NCBI RefSeq assembly: GCF_014397005.1
Contig: NZ_JACGWS010000012.1
Coordinates: 62,001-126,000 of the forward strand
Direction of reading: 5' to 3'
DNA: 64,000 bases
Source: Kordia aestuariivivens
Lineage (GTDB): Bacteria > Bacteroidota > Bacteroidia > Flavobacteriales > Flavobacteriaceae
The stretch's first letter is position 1. Every line of letters starts with the position of its first letter. A program made the position numbers and the translations under genes. Shown here one piece after another: positions 41,801-48,763 of the stretch. Below the pieces are notes generated by a model. That model had not been told where the DNA came from. It worked only from the letters and a program-made list of their open reading frames with translations, and searched no databases.

Positions 41801-43346
41801 TGTATTATTTTACAGAGCCAATGATGAAGCAATTTTAAATGCGCTTTATGAAAAGGAAAAGGTTCGTGAAATTAGAGAAGAACTAAAAGCTTTAGGTGGA
41901 AATGATGAAGAATACTTTACAAATCGTTGGGAAAACTTCTTAGACTTTGATACGCTTGAAGCAGAAGGTGATTACAGATATTATCCGCCACCATTATTAT
42001 TAGTAGATAATTTCAAATTTCCGAATCCTAATAAAGTTGCACTATTTGAATGGGCAAATGAACTCATTGGTAGAATCAACAGTAACACAGCATTTCCACC
42101 AGATGTGACAATAACACCATTTGTAGCTGATCCGAATGCTGTAAACACAGATGTTGGAAATATTGCAGTAGGCGATCCACGTTTATTACAATTCATAAAA
42201 GGAGTCATATTCAATGCGTTTGTTCCGTTAACGGAAATACCAGTTGTATATGCGTACATTAATGGAAATAGTTACAAGCCAGTCAACAAAAAGCAAGTAC
42301 TGAGAGATGAAAATGGAAGTGTATTATTACCAACAGATCCAGCATTTGAAATGGCGCCAATGATGAAAGTTACAAGTAGTAGTCCGCATACAACGCAGTT
42401 TACAGACTTTAACTTGGACGGAACATCAAACAACATTTATTTCTATGGAGCGCGAGAAATGAGTTCGCAGATGAAACTTGGAGAATTTAGCAAGTTTAAA
42501 GGACCTATTAAATTGGTGACTTCAAACGCACCAGAAGCACCAGAAATAAAACGAATCATGCCAGTTTTAGAAAATGCAGCGTTAGACATTCAACCAAAAA
42601 TTCAGTTAGAAATCAATGCATACCCTGAAATTCAAAACATCAAAAAAGTAAACATTTACAGAGCATTTAATAAGCTTGATGCACAATCAATCAGAACCAT
42701 GACGCTCGTAAAATCAGTTGATATTGAATTGGAAGGAATTGAAGCAAACGAATTGTGGACTGTATTTGATGACTTTAATGATTTAGTTGAAGTTCCTTAC
42801 GGAGATGGATTATTCTATCGATTAACGGTCGCAAGACGCATAGAATATTCAGAAGCAGATTATGGTACGAATTCGCCACAAATCCTCACGGAATATGCGC
42901 CATCGCAACCTTCAAAAATTGTAGCAAGTATGATGGTAGAAGTCGCAAGTCCGCCAGCACCAACAGTACAATACATTTCAGAACCAATTGCCGCAAATGG
43001 CGATGTAAATGAAATTGCATTATTCTGGCAGAAAACCTGTTACAAAGGAACCTACTATGTATACAAAATGAACGCGGAAGGAAATTGGGTGAAAATTCAC
43101 GAAGTAACCACCAATGAAACTGATATCTATGTATTGTTAGCGGATACCGATTTGCAAGAGCAAAGTTTGTCAACACAAGATGCTGATGGAAATACAATAA
43201 ACCATCATTTTAAAGTAGTGGCAAAAAATACATCGGGTATGTTAAGTACAGAAGATAACATACTAACCATTCCTAATGAAGACAATTGGATTGACATTGG
43301 AGGAATCGGAGATATGATTATTGGAACCACATTCATTATAAGATAA
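35853..43346 (+). CDS. Giant 2497-aa protein with two beta-propeller-like regions, an Ig-like domain and Fn3-like C-terminal repeats
   Basis: There is no signal peptide. Residues 1-390 contain propeller-like blades (AKIVKVDTNYNLIWAKQI, ALKMSEAGVIQWSKEY). Residues ~407-507 are an invasin-type Big_1 domain (STITANPAAIVADGNSTSLI, then VTTSKGTL-like and YTATLQS strands). Residues ~510-870 are a second propeller set (VLFRINSQGTILWSKIL, KFDYLLNELWRKKLD) ending in YIAKTNLELQNC. Residues ~930-2200 are unrecognised beta-rich sequence beginning IQSPNFYLQAAGSTGNDGSA, which may be a conserved family of its own. Residues ~2225-2490 look like two Fn3-type domains. The architecture suits an extended adhesin or fibre but lacks a Sec signal, so export would need another route. 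The downstream fibre-like gene is 33 bases away. Confidence 0.85.
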   Translation: MALENNFFVKNINLGYCKPYLHHNGFIYCIYYRANSNVVRNIPAKIVKVDTNYNLIWAKQINNLHFINQIIPGTSGNLIIYGGHYGVDTNTPNAVALKMSEAGVIQWSKEYNIAADPYAHYNVDKTLIQQIPLDRYVFTALQSVCTIDDNGNIIKCINMSYIEPNNFSVFSGMTVHNDRIFLAGTGRFTNIPFGITELNTNLEIVGRNRYQNLSPIQIGGGSGSYHIYPQGDLLYLAHSPSGKRLLTSLNLNNNLLPEKAILAEGLGANSSEQSNKMVFNNTNFYFNHKEFGSSQTNYFKFDFNLNCLWTKRSSIAINAQQFQVFDNFIFLQEANRNVIKTDVELEGNDCIAAFDQVSNPEINEISLEMQAINDVEVTIIQGSAADLGLEAVDYDPNIIQICPTFDIDQSTITANPAAIVADGNSTSLIAVQLKDAQGNNITSGGETVVITTSKGTLTATVDNNNGRYTATLQSTSIEETANLSFTVNGTQSSQTTSVEFYISSDCYFTSSFRTGGLTDNNGSVCKLGTSNILTVGSDGTNGIVTLFNGNSTVAWRKQLVIAGRKVSLSSAVRCSDNNSAIVLGNYGTGATNRAHIVLFRINSQGTILWSKILYSTNTRFGTGIRKLNENIGGQKYIVTAWYNEVSLQDDMELYKLDENGNISTSRKITGVSDEQIMEVVTTPFGFTILGSATTPAQQTVRHGIVLSFNDNLGLNWGKRFGDGSYLFTTGAIPIVAPNESYILAGVHNSSNKLFITLFDNSTNAYNVKTASLGSLNDRLSTNTKLVKGAGNTFYCIANFETDRATEVIKFDYLLNELWRKKLDFGSKNSISQLLNDADQQLFLVGTITGSNEAYIAKTNLELQNCISQNITPAAYVLAPYTADTFTPTVGDLPYTYENVAITVADVDAERTDYCSENCDTTVITVTEHSVIQSPNFYLQAAGSTGNDGSAEGIHTRWIFSGALGEKHLPKGNYANSTANFNKEDDFVRVYRTPYTKVTKVIDFAAEPTIVDDANSLWIYRIDGKDFHVYFKNQAKYSQVRATINPASNPQGFVQSYGSELIEVESKRHLFFAVEAKVSSSASNSSLQTETLSVSTNTLIALKKATNRKTFSAGALQNIRLLCENGRTFRFTGSNCFMMQIVIELYGDFIENTNENSAWTPMGSYALTLDDNTALQQLEPTAGLVNANWPRFNDNATVNIDNYINRWNVVEPDIYDRNIKQVVEQYITLSDDASNPKAIEEIPLDENIVVEGEDDVMEISNLDMLNIASFDYHIARMLGLGFLDLASQLQSETYVYIAEYVTTADLEDGQGAREVQHLSMSLPTAMADERLPLPIELDELTPGAYFGTETSEPSNITDVDGYTHDGKKRYVTLYAEEIPEDVFNPAFYVVNTEFEAKNYTIPIYAGLEYRKQRVNEIDPGVWEKPEISHDKRYLHLDSTVSDATQRYEAFPVTLPEVGQPIYVHKQIISGTHYYGSYGINWFSRATASPTELSIITDLKPVNPLLPPSNIQPHLVQKESPLLLTSQEEQDRYDAITDTDKTLVRISYDYHSYQELLDYAVSDDSAITDAQLVSDTTSIFDDADEIFAEDVDIFFRNEIPNNISGQVIDIAEDPTNNLVSILTVDEYYLSSVDQTLMPDIPNGLESNYEGGVFIIGQQQHIIHEVIQTSGFPKFVVYKKEISDALVDDIPSPDADNLQAIEITNDGIFMAIENMQTPSSWGTPNPQPLHVQVGDNWPIHREVVMVEGDNGELERHLEKTRGIWSDPTNNHTTITEVDEVIDLDTNGDPIMGHKGMYNITFHGITLDQHAQYNAAGESVEWYRGIVRVNTTGNPNGKRKVLKVAKILNIVNVGDTVQNDVQVVAFDPIFSNDTSYDPIKTGANVSVNFYPGYKVYLYKNATYGLTAANLLPGDDEEVRNSIIGLRSHDTDEPYYSQISIPKIMFAQKIVEALQPEQPDGANYATRPDFFGRSTYTITTKYTHKPHGVLFYRANDEAILNALYEKEKVREIREELKALGGNDEEYFTNRWENFLDFDTLEAEGDYRYYPPPLLLVDNFKFPNPNKVALFEWANELIGRINSNTAFPPDVTITPFVADPNAVNTDVGNIAVGDPRLLQFIKGVIFNAFVPLTEIPVVYAYINGNSYKPVNKKQVLRDENGSVLLPTDPAFEMAPMMKVTSSSPHTTQFTDFNLDGTSNNIYFYGAREMSSQMKLGEFSKFKGPIKLVTSNAPEAPEIKRIMPVLENAALDIQPKIQLEINAYPEIQNIKKVNIYRAFNKLDAQSIRTMTLVKSVDIELEGIEANELWTVFDDFNDLVEVPYGDGLFYRLTVARRIEYSEADYGTNSPQILTEYAPSQPSKIVASMMVEVASPPAPTVQYISEPIAANGDVNEIALFWQKTCYKGTYYVYKMNAEGNWVKIHEVTTNETDIYVLLADTDLQEQSLSTQDADGNTINHHFKVVAKNTSGMLSTEDNILTIPNEDNWIDIGGIGDMIIGTTFIIR

Positions 43347-43379
43347 ATCACAAAAAAATAACGTATAAAAAAATAAATC

Positions 43380-44072
43380 ATGGCAGAAAAAAATAGAACA
43401 GAGCTAAAAGCATATTTCGAAACAGGTGATCGTCCAACACAAGGTCATTTTATTGATCTCATTGACAGTGCAGTAAACAAATCGCAAGACAAAGCAAACT
43501 TAACGGAAGCTTTATCTACAAATGACACCAAATACATTACGCCAAAAACGGCAAATCATATTGTAGATAATGCAGTGCCAAACGCCACCATTTCTACCAA
43601 AGGAAAAGTAGAATTGGCAACGCTTACGGAAGTTACAGCTGGAACAGATTCCACAAGAGCTGTAACACCAGAAGGCGCAAAGCGAGCTGCAGAAGTGCAT
43701 GCACCTGTAACAAGCGTTAACGGACAAACTGGAAGTATTGTTATTGGAAATGATAGTGGTTGGACAGTTCCCTTATTACAAAATGGGTTTTTAAATTATA
43801 ATGCCAGCTGGTATGAAGCCGTTAGATATAGAAAAAAAGACGGCGTAGTTTATATGGAAGGACTTGTGAAAGCAGGTGCTACTAATGTGGTACTTTTTCA
43901 GTTACCTTCTGGGTTTAGACCGTCCAAAAGAATGATGTTAAGTAATATTAGCTATGATGCTACTGTTTATTCACCAGCTCGTATTGATATAACATCAGGA
44001 GGAAATGTTTACATAGTAACCGATCCTGGCGAATTTACAAGTTTATCTGGTCTTTCTTTTTTAGTTGATTAA
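43380..44072 (+). CDS. Phage tail-fibre-like protein
   Basis: 230 residues. The N-terminus (LKAYFETGDRPTQGHFIDLIDS) matches the opening common in Bacteroidota phage and prophage fibre or baseplate-attached proteins. Residues ~60-105 (ISTKGKVELATLTEVTAGTD...AVTPEGAK) match the short tail-fibre repeat of tailed phages. From residue ~122 (GWTVPLLQNGFLNY...YRKKDGVVYMEGLVKAG...FQLPSGFRPSKRMML) it resembles the C-terminal receptor-binding region of phage tail proteins. It closes the giant-protein operon and is followed by a strong terminator. No other phage structural gene is nearby, so it is either a domesticated fibre or part of a particle whose other genes lie elsewhere. Confidence 0.85.
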   Translation: MAEKNRTELKAYFETGDRPTQGHFIDLIDSAVNKSQDKANLTEALSTNDTKYITPKTANHIVDNAVPNATISTKGKVELATLTEVTAGTDSTRAVTPEGAKRAAEVHAPVTSVNGQTGSIVIGNDSGWTVPLLQNGFLNYNASWYEAVRYRKKDGVVYMEGLVKAGATNVVLFQLPSGFRPSKRMMLSNISYDATVYSPARIDITSGGNVYIVTDPGEFTSLSGLSFLVD

Positions 44073-44087
44073 AAAATAAGAAGGCAT

Positions 44088-44126
44088 AAAAAAAGCGTCA
44101 TATTTTATAGATATGACGCTTTTTTT
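44088..44126. terminator. Bidirectional terminator between the fibre gene and the M56 peptidase gene
   Basis: A 13-bp perfect stem (AAAAGCGTCATAT at 44091-44103 with ATATGACGCTTTT at 44111-44123) has a 7-base loop, an A run before it and a T run after it. It can end both the plus-strand giant-protein operon and the convergent BlaI/M56 operon. Confidence 0.9.
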
Positions 44127-44147
44127 AATTTAAAAAGTGAAGAAAGT

Positions 44148-45866
44148 CTATTTCTTTTTCTTTGTTTTAATAATAATAACACCATCTTTTCCTTTATCAC
44201 CATACTTCTCAATAGCTGATTTCCCTTTTAAAACAGAAACACTTTCAATTTTATTGGGATCTAAATTATTCATCTTACTCTGTTTTACTTGCTTTCCATC
44301 AATAATGATAAGCGGTTTTTTATTATTAGAGTTATGAAAAACAATTTTATTATCTTCCTCTTTAATAATTTCTATTTCAACATCATCATCCTTTTTATCA
44401 GATGAATTTTTAAGAAAAATAAAGTTTGTGCCGTCTCCATTTTTAATCTCAATTTCTTCCTCAATAATTACGTCTAGAGGCAACTTTTTTCCGTTGACAA
44501 TAATTACATCTTTTCCGTCTTCATTCTTAATATCAATTGTTTTGACATCCTTTTTCTGAACCCAAGTATTAGTTCCTTTTTTTCCATCTTTTGTCGTTAC
44601 AAAGATTTTTTTGGCTTTTCCATCATCATCAGAATACTCAGATGTTACAGTATATGTATAGGTGTTTTTTCCTTTACCTTCGAATGCTTTCGATTTAATG
44701 AACAATTCATTATCGCGCTTTCCTAACTGAATTTCAGTAATTGCTTTGTCTTTGCCAGCTTTAAACTTTCCATTTGCTGCTTCCAAATCTTTTGAAGTCA
44801 ATACAAGTCCAATACTACTAATTTCGCCTTTTGAATTAAAATCAAGATCATTATATTTAAACTTGATATCTTGAGAAGAAAACAACTTTTTATACGCTTT
44901 TAGCTCATCAACTGTTGTGTTTTTTGTAATAACAACGACCAAATCTCCAACAACTTCTTTTTCAATAAAAGTTTCTTCAACAGTTGAAGTTGTAGTGCTT
45001 ACTTCTTTTGCAATGACTTCTGTATTAAACAGAAAAACAAACGCAATAAGCATTGGTAAAATTAAAATTTGTTTCCATCGATTCAGATGTTTTGATTGTG
45101 TTTTTTGTAACATAACTATTCGTTTTTTGATTAATGAATTATAAAAATTATTGGTTAATGCAGGACAATACGTATGCCCAGAAACTTTCAATAATGTAAG
45201 TTGATATTCTTTTTTTGAAGGTGTTTGTTTAATGGCGGCGCTATCTGCTAAAAACTCTAAATTTTGTAAAATATACTTTTTGTGTAACCATGCTAACGGA
45301 TTGAACCAGAATAAAATACAATACAATTTTGCCACAAAAACATCTACAGAATGTAACTGTCTACTATGCGCTTGTTCATGTTTTAAAATTGCAGCCAACT
45401 CTGAATCAGAATACAACTCCGGATTGTACACGATATAATTAAAAAATGAAAAAGGTGAAAACGTAGACGTCGTTTCAATATAAATAAACTGTCCGTCTCT
45501 TTTGGAAACACTCGAAGTCCAAAGCAATTTGCATAAGGAAGCGAGTTCTATCAAAAACTTGCCAAAGAAAAATAATACGCCAGTTATGTAGGCATACAAT
45601 AAAACTGTTGTCCAAGAAAGTGTAGCTTCTTCTGTTGCGTTTGTTCCTGCAATCGTAAATAGGTCCGTAGTCGTTGTCAGTGCCGGAGTTTCAATATATT
45701 TCGTAATGACCAAAAATGGCAACGCCAAAGAAATTAGCATGCCGCTTAACAAGAAAAAACGATTTCCAGTGAAGAATGTTTCTTTGCGAAGCAATAAAAA
45801 ATACACCACTAAAAAGAGTAGGAGTACGCCTGAACTTTTTGCGAAAAATAAAAATAATCCGTCCAT
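44148..45866 (-). CDS. BlaR1/MecR1-like M56 family membrane metallopeptidase
   Basis: 572 residues. The N-terminus has membrane helices at about 5-25, 37-55 and 85-110, and another at about 268-285. Between them lies the M56 zinc site HEQAH (residues 163-167), with ENLEFLADSAA-type acidic residues near 202 as the likely third ligand. In the family, such proteins sense a signal and cleave a BlaI-type repressor. The ~290-residue C-terminal part is presumably periplasmic. It ends in PLIIIDGKQV...SVSVLKGKSAIEKYGDKGKDGVIIIKTK, which resembles the plug/secretin-like end of TonB-dependent receptors, a fusion common in Bacteroidota M56 proteins. The start overlaps the BlaI stop by one base (TAATG). 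Confidence 0.93.
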   Translation of the reverse strand: MDGLFLFFAKSSGVLLLFLVVYFLLLRKETFFTGNRFFLLSGMLISLALPFLVITKYIETPALTTTTDLFTIAGTNATEEATLSWTTVLLYAYITGVLFFFGKFLIELASLCKLLWTSSVSKRDGQFIYIETTSTFSPFSFFNYIVYNPELYSDSELAAILKHEQAHSRQLHSVDVFVAKLYCILFWFNPLAWLHKKYILQNLEFLADSAAIKQTPSKKEYQLTLLKVSGHTYCPALTNNFYNSLIKKRIVMLQKTQSKHLNRWKQILILPMLIAFVFLFNTEVIAKEVSTTTSTVEETFIEKEVVGDLVVVITKNTTVDELKAYKKLFSSQDIKFKYNDLDFNSKGEISSIGLVLTSKDLEAANGKFKAGKDKAITEIQLGKRDNELFIKSKAFEGKGKNTYTYTVTSEYSDDDGKAKKIFVTTKDGKKGTNTWVQKKDVKTIDIKNEDGKDVIIVNGKKLPLDVIIEEEIEIKNGDGTNFIFLKNSSDKKDDDVEIEIIKEEDNKIVFHNSNNKKPLIIIDGKQVKQSKMNNLDPNKIESVSVLKGKSAIEKYGDKGKDGVIIIKTKKKK

Positions 45867-46225
45867 TACTGTTCTTTTTCAATAAGGTTAATAATCTCTT
45901 TCAAATCGTCTACACTGATCTTTTCTTCTTTTGCGAAAAAAGACACCACATTCTTATACGAATCATTAAAATAATGCTGAATTGCAGAATCCATATACTT
46001 TTTACGATAGGCTTCTTTTGTCACCACTGGATAATACTGATGTGTATTTCCATAAGCATTATGACTTACATATCCTTTCTCTTCTAAATTCCGAACAATA
46101 GTAGATAAGGTGTTATAATGAGGTTTTTTGGTTGTAATCTCTGCCATCACATCTTTTACAAAAGCCTTTTCAAGCTGCCAGATGATGTGCATTATTTCTT
46201 CTTCCTTATTGGTTAATTTTTGCAT
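45866..46225 (-). CDS. BlaI/MecI/CopY family transcriptional repressor
   Basis: 119 residues, the usual family length. It starts with LTNKEEEIMHIIWQLEKAFVKDVM, a winged-helix HTH, then KPHYNTLSTIVRNLEEKGYV with the recognition helix and wing. The C-terminal third is the dimerisation segment (MDSAIQHYFNDSYKNVVSFFAKEE), where the cognate M56 protease would cleave. It precedes and overlaps the M56 gene (TAATG). It probably represses its own operon through the palindrome over its promoter. The inducing signal is unknown; no beta-lactamase gene is adjacent. Confidence 0.95.
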   Translation of the reverse strand: MQKLTNKEEEIMHIIWQLEKAFVKDVMAEITTKKPHYNTLSTIVRNLEEKGYVSHNAYGNTHQYYPVVTKEAYRKKYMDSAIQHYFNDSYKNVVSFFAKEEKISVDDLKEIINLIEKEQ

Positions 46226-46266
46226 GATTCAAAATAAATTAAATAAACTTCGATATAATTTCAATA

Positions 46267-46310
46267 CAAATATAAACTAAAAAAACAGTTGCACAACTAT
46301 AAAAATAGTT
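46267..46310 (-). promoter_or_regulatory. Promoter and probable operator of the blaI-like/M56 operon
   Basis: On the minus strand TTG (46296-46294) is followed by exactly 19 bases and TATATTTG (46274-46267), a textbook Bacteroidota promoter. A perfect palindrome AACTAT-AAAA-ATAGTT (46295-46310) overlaps the -33 element. Related half sites occur as TAAACTA at 46273-46279 and ATAGTTTA near 46326. The arrangement fits autorepression by BlaI. The operator role is inferred. Confidence 0.65.
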
Positions 46311-46506
46311 AATCAACGAAATTTATAGTTTATTTAACACGAATTATGTGCTAGAAAATAGTGATGAAGGTTTGAATTACAATAAATATGAGCATTTTAT
46401 TAATTTCAGCATAGCTATGACTACGGTTAAATTAAAAAATGCAGCGAAGCGAACATATTTGAAGTAATTCAGAGTTGTAATAGATTTTCTGGTGCTTAGT
46501 TCGTGT

Positions 46507-46535
46507 TTGAGATCTAAAAGGAAATAGTATCTTCG
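46507..46535 (+). promoter_or_regulatory. Candidate promoter of the Na+/Ca2+ exchanger gene
   Basis: TTG (46507-46509), an 18-base spacer, then TATCTTCG (46528-46535) with one mismatch to TAnnTTTG. It lies 16 bases before the start codon. Confidence 0.5.
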
Positions 46536-46551
46536 CAAAAAAAAATAGTAA

Positions 46552-47499
46552 ATGGAAAACATAGCCTATGTAATTCTTGGATTAATACTATTGGTTGCTG
46601 GTGGAGAATTTCTAGTCAGAGCATCCGTAGGATTGTCTTTCAAATTGAACATATCTAAAATGATTATTGGTCTTACGGTAGTTTCGTTTGCTACTTCGGC
46701 ACCCGAATTATTAGTAAGTGTAAACGCTGCATTAAACGATTCGCCAGCAATAGCAATCAACAATGTAATAGGTTCTAACATCGCCAACATTGGTTTGGTA
46801 TTAGGAATTACAGCGATTATTGGACCGATTGCGGTCAACAATACATTTTACAAGCTGACATGGCCAGTATTAATGGTATTTTCATTACTCATCTATTATT
46901 TTTTATGGAATGATGATGTACTAACACTCTTAGAAGGAATCATCTTATTAGGGTGTTTGATACTATTTTTAGTCATTTTAATTCGCTCAGCACGAAAAGA
47001 CAAAGATGTCATTGATATTGAAGAAATTAACGATGCCGCTGCCACAATATCCTATTTAAAAATCTTTAGTTGGTTAGCCATTGGTGGCGCAGCATTATAT
47101 TTTGGTTCAGAATTTTTGGTTGACGGCGCAAAAGAAGTTGCACGTAATATGAACGTAAGTGAAGGTGTTATTTCCGTTACCATGATTGCTATTGGAACAA
47201 GTGTACCAGAATTGGCGGCGTCTGTCATTGCAGCTATCAAAAAGGAAAAAGCGATCTCATTAGGAAACCTTATTGGTTCCAACATATTTAATATTGGTTC
47301 CGTACTTGGATTAACATCAATCATTACTGAAATTCCAGTAGTAGAAGCTTCAATTCTTTCCAGAGATATCTTTTGGATGTTAGGTTTTTCCTTTGTACTC
47401 TTTCCATTAGCATTTATACCAAAGAAATTCGGAATAGAAAGGTATGAAGGTGTACTACTATTTTTAAGTTACATCTTCTTCATATACCTTGTTTTTTAA
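46552..47499 (+). CDS. Calcium/sodium antiporter (CaCA family, YrbG-like)
   Basis: 315 residues, about ten membrane helices in two inverted halves. Each half carries an alpha-repeat: TVVSFATSAPELLVSVNAAL with NVIGSNIANIG in the first, and MIAIGTSVPELAASVIAAI with NLIGSNIFNIG in the second. The acidic residues in the two PEL motifs coordinate Ca2+/Na+ in this family. It would exchange cytoplasmic Ca2+ for Na+ (or H+) at the inner membrane. It is a single-gene unit with its own promoter and a terminator shared with the convergent glutamine synthetase gene. Nothing is unusual. Confidence 0.96.
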   Translation: MENIAYVILGLILLVAGGEFLVRASVGLSFKLNISKMIIGLTVVSFATSAPELLVSVNAALNDSPAIAINNVIGSNIANIGLVLGITAIIGPIAVNNTFYKLTWPVLMVFSLLIYYFLWNDDVLTLLEGIILLGCLILFLVILIRSARKDKDVIDIEEINDAAATISYLKIFSWLAIGGAALYFGSEFLVDGAKEVARNMNVSEGVISVTMIAIGTSVPELAASVIAAIKKEKAISLGNLIGSNIFNIGSVLGLTSIITEIPVVEASILSRDIFWMLGFSFVLFPLAFIPKKFGIERYEGVLLFLSYIFFIYLVF

Positions 47500-47520
47500 G
47501 AGAAGAAAAATAACAGCATA

Positions 47521-47553
47521 AAAAAAGAGCTTACAGAAATGTAAGCTCTTTTT
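47521..47553. terminator. Bidirectional terminator between the exchanger and GSII genes
   Basis: An AAAGAGCTTACA stem pairs with TGTAAGCTCTTT around a GAAA tetraloop. It is flanked by A and T runs, so it works for both convergent genes. Confidence 0.9.
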
Positions 47554-47575
47554 AATATGTTTAATAAAATCGAAA

Positions 47576-48589
47576 CTAGCTAATATTAGCCGATTTTACA
47601 GTCTTTATAATTCTACCTGCAATCTTATAAGGATCACCATTAGAAGCTGGTCTTCTATCTTCTAACCAACCTTTCCAGCCTTTCTCTACAGTAATAATTG
47701 GAATACGAATAGATGCACCTCTATCAGAAATACCGTAACTAAAATCATTAATAGAAGCTGTTTCATGATCTCCTGTTAAACGCTCATCATTAAATTCACC
47801 ATATATTTCCATATGCTCATCAGTAACTGGTCTAAAAGCTTCACAAATTTTCTCATACGTTTCTTGAGAACCACATGTTCTTAAAGTCGTGTTAGAGAAG
47901 TTTGCGTGCATACCAGAACCATTCCAGTCACCTTTTATTGGTTTAGGATGGTATTCTATATAATAACCATGTTTTTCAGTCAATCTATCTAATAAGTAAC
48001 GAGCAATCCAAATTTCATCTCCAGCTTTCTTTGCGCCTTTAGCAAATAATTGGAATTCCCATTGTCCTGGTGCAACTTCTTGGTTAATACCTTCAAAGTT
48101 AAGTCCAGCTTCAATACATAAATCCGCATGCTCTTCTACAATATCTCTTCCCCAAGTATATCTTCCACCTACAGAACAGTAATATTTTCCTTGTGGTCCA
48201 GGAAATCCTCCTCTTGGGAAACCTAATGGTAAATCTGTTTTGGTATCCATTAAGAAATATTCTTGTTCAAAACCAAACCAGAAATCACTATCATCATCAT
48301 CAATAGCAGCTCTTGCGTTAGATTCGTGCGGTGTACCATCAGCGCTTAAAACTTCGGCCATTATCAAAAATCCATTTTTTCTTACTGGATCTGGAAAAAT
48401 TGCTACAGGTTTTAATAAACAATCTGAAGCACCTCCAGATGCTTGTTCAGTAGATGAACCATCAAAAGACCAAACTTCACAATCTTCTAGTTTTCCATTA
48501 AAATCTTCTACGACTTTAGTCTTACTTCTCATGTTTTGAGTAGGCTTATGGCCATCTAACCATATATACTCTAATTTAAATTTTGCCAT
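47576..48589 (-). CDS. glnII: Glutamine synthetase, class II (eukaryote-like)
   Basis: 337 residues, the short GSII form. It makes glutamine from glutamate, ammonia and ATP. Motifs in order are a beta-grasp N-terminus (YIWLDG...WSFDGSSTEQA), the metal-binding WFGFEQEYFLMD (~105), GINQEVAPGQWEFQ (~168), GDWNGSGMHANFS (~220), GDHETASINDFSYGISDRG (~275) and the catalytic LEDRRPASNGDPY (~310). It lies head to head with the class III enzyme, a pairing common in Flavobacteriia. GSII carries no adenylylation loop, so control is probably transcriptional. A TATATTTG -7 box (48630-48623, minus) lies about 35 bases upstream, without a good -33 TTG. Confidence 0.96.
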   Translation of the reverse strand: MAKFKLEYIWLDGHKPTQNMRSKTKVVEDFNGKLEDCEVWSFDGSSTEQASGGASDCLLKPVAIFPDPVRKNGFLIMAEVLSADGTPHESNARAAIDDDDSDFWFGFEQEYFLMDTKTDLPLGFPRGGFPGPQGKYYCSVGGRYTWGRDIVEEHADLCIEAGLNFEGINQEVAPGQWEFQLFAKGAKKAGDEIWIARYLLDRLTEKHGYYIEYHPKPIKGDWNGSGMHANFSNTTLRTCGSQETYEKICEAFRPVTDEHMEIYGEFNDERLTGDHETASINDFSYGISDRGASIRIPIITVEKGWKGWLEDRRPASNGDPYKIAGRIIKTVKSANIS

Positions 48590-48699
48590 AATAATTGCTG
48601 TTCTTATTAATAATTACGTTTGCAAATATAATTTAATTTCAAGAACACCTATTTTAAATTAAGGTAAAATTTATGTAAATTATTAAATGTTTATTAACA

Positions 48700-48719
48700 A
48701 CCCCTGTTTTTTTGGGGGT
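48700..48719. promoter_or_regulatory. Small GC hairpin between the divergent glutamine synthetase genes
   Basis: ACCCC (48700-48704) pairs with GGGGT (48715-48719) around a T-rich 10-base loop. It stands out in otherwise AT-only sequence, midway between the two promoters. It could be an operator or DNA-structure element for nitrogen control. No known binding motif is claimed. Confidence 0.35.
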
Positions 48720-48729
48720 AAATAATTTT

Positions 48730-48763
48730 TTGATCAAAATATAGCCTAAAATTGATATATTTG
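48730..48763 (+). promoter_or_regulatory. Candidate promoter of the GSIII gene
   Basis: TTG (48730-48732) with a 23-base spacer and TATATTTG (48756-48763), a perfect -7 box 18 bases before the start codon. The leader would be very short. Confidence 0.6.

Larger units (their letters stand above)
46226..46551. other. Intergenic region between blaI-like and Na+/Ca2+ exchanger genes
   Basis: About 325 bases. The left part holds the blaI-like promoter and operator and the right end holds the exchanger promoter, both listed separately. The middle (about 46330-46500) shows no gene and no clear structure. Confidence 0.6.

Noticed and set aside
20779-44072. The region as an ordinary prophage
   Set aside because: Only the last gene looks phage-derived; there is no terminase, portal, capsid, tape measure, lysis or integrase gene.
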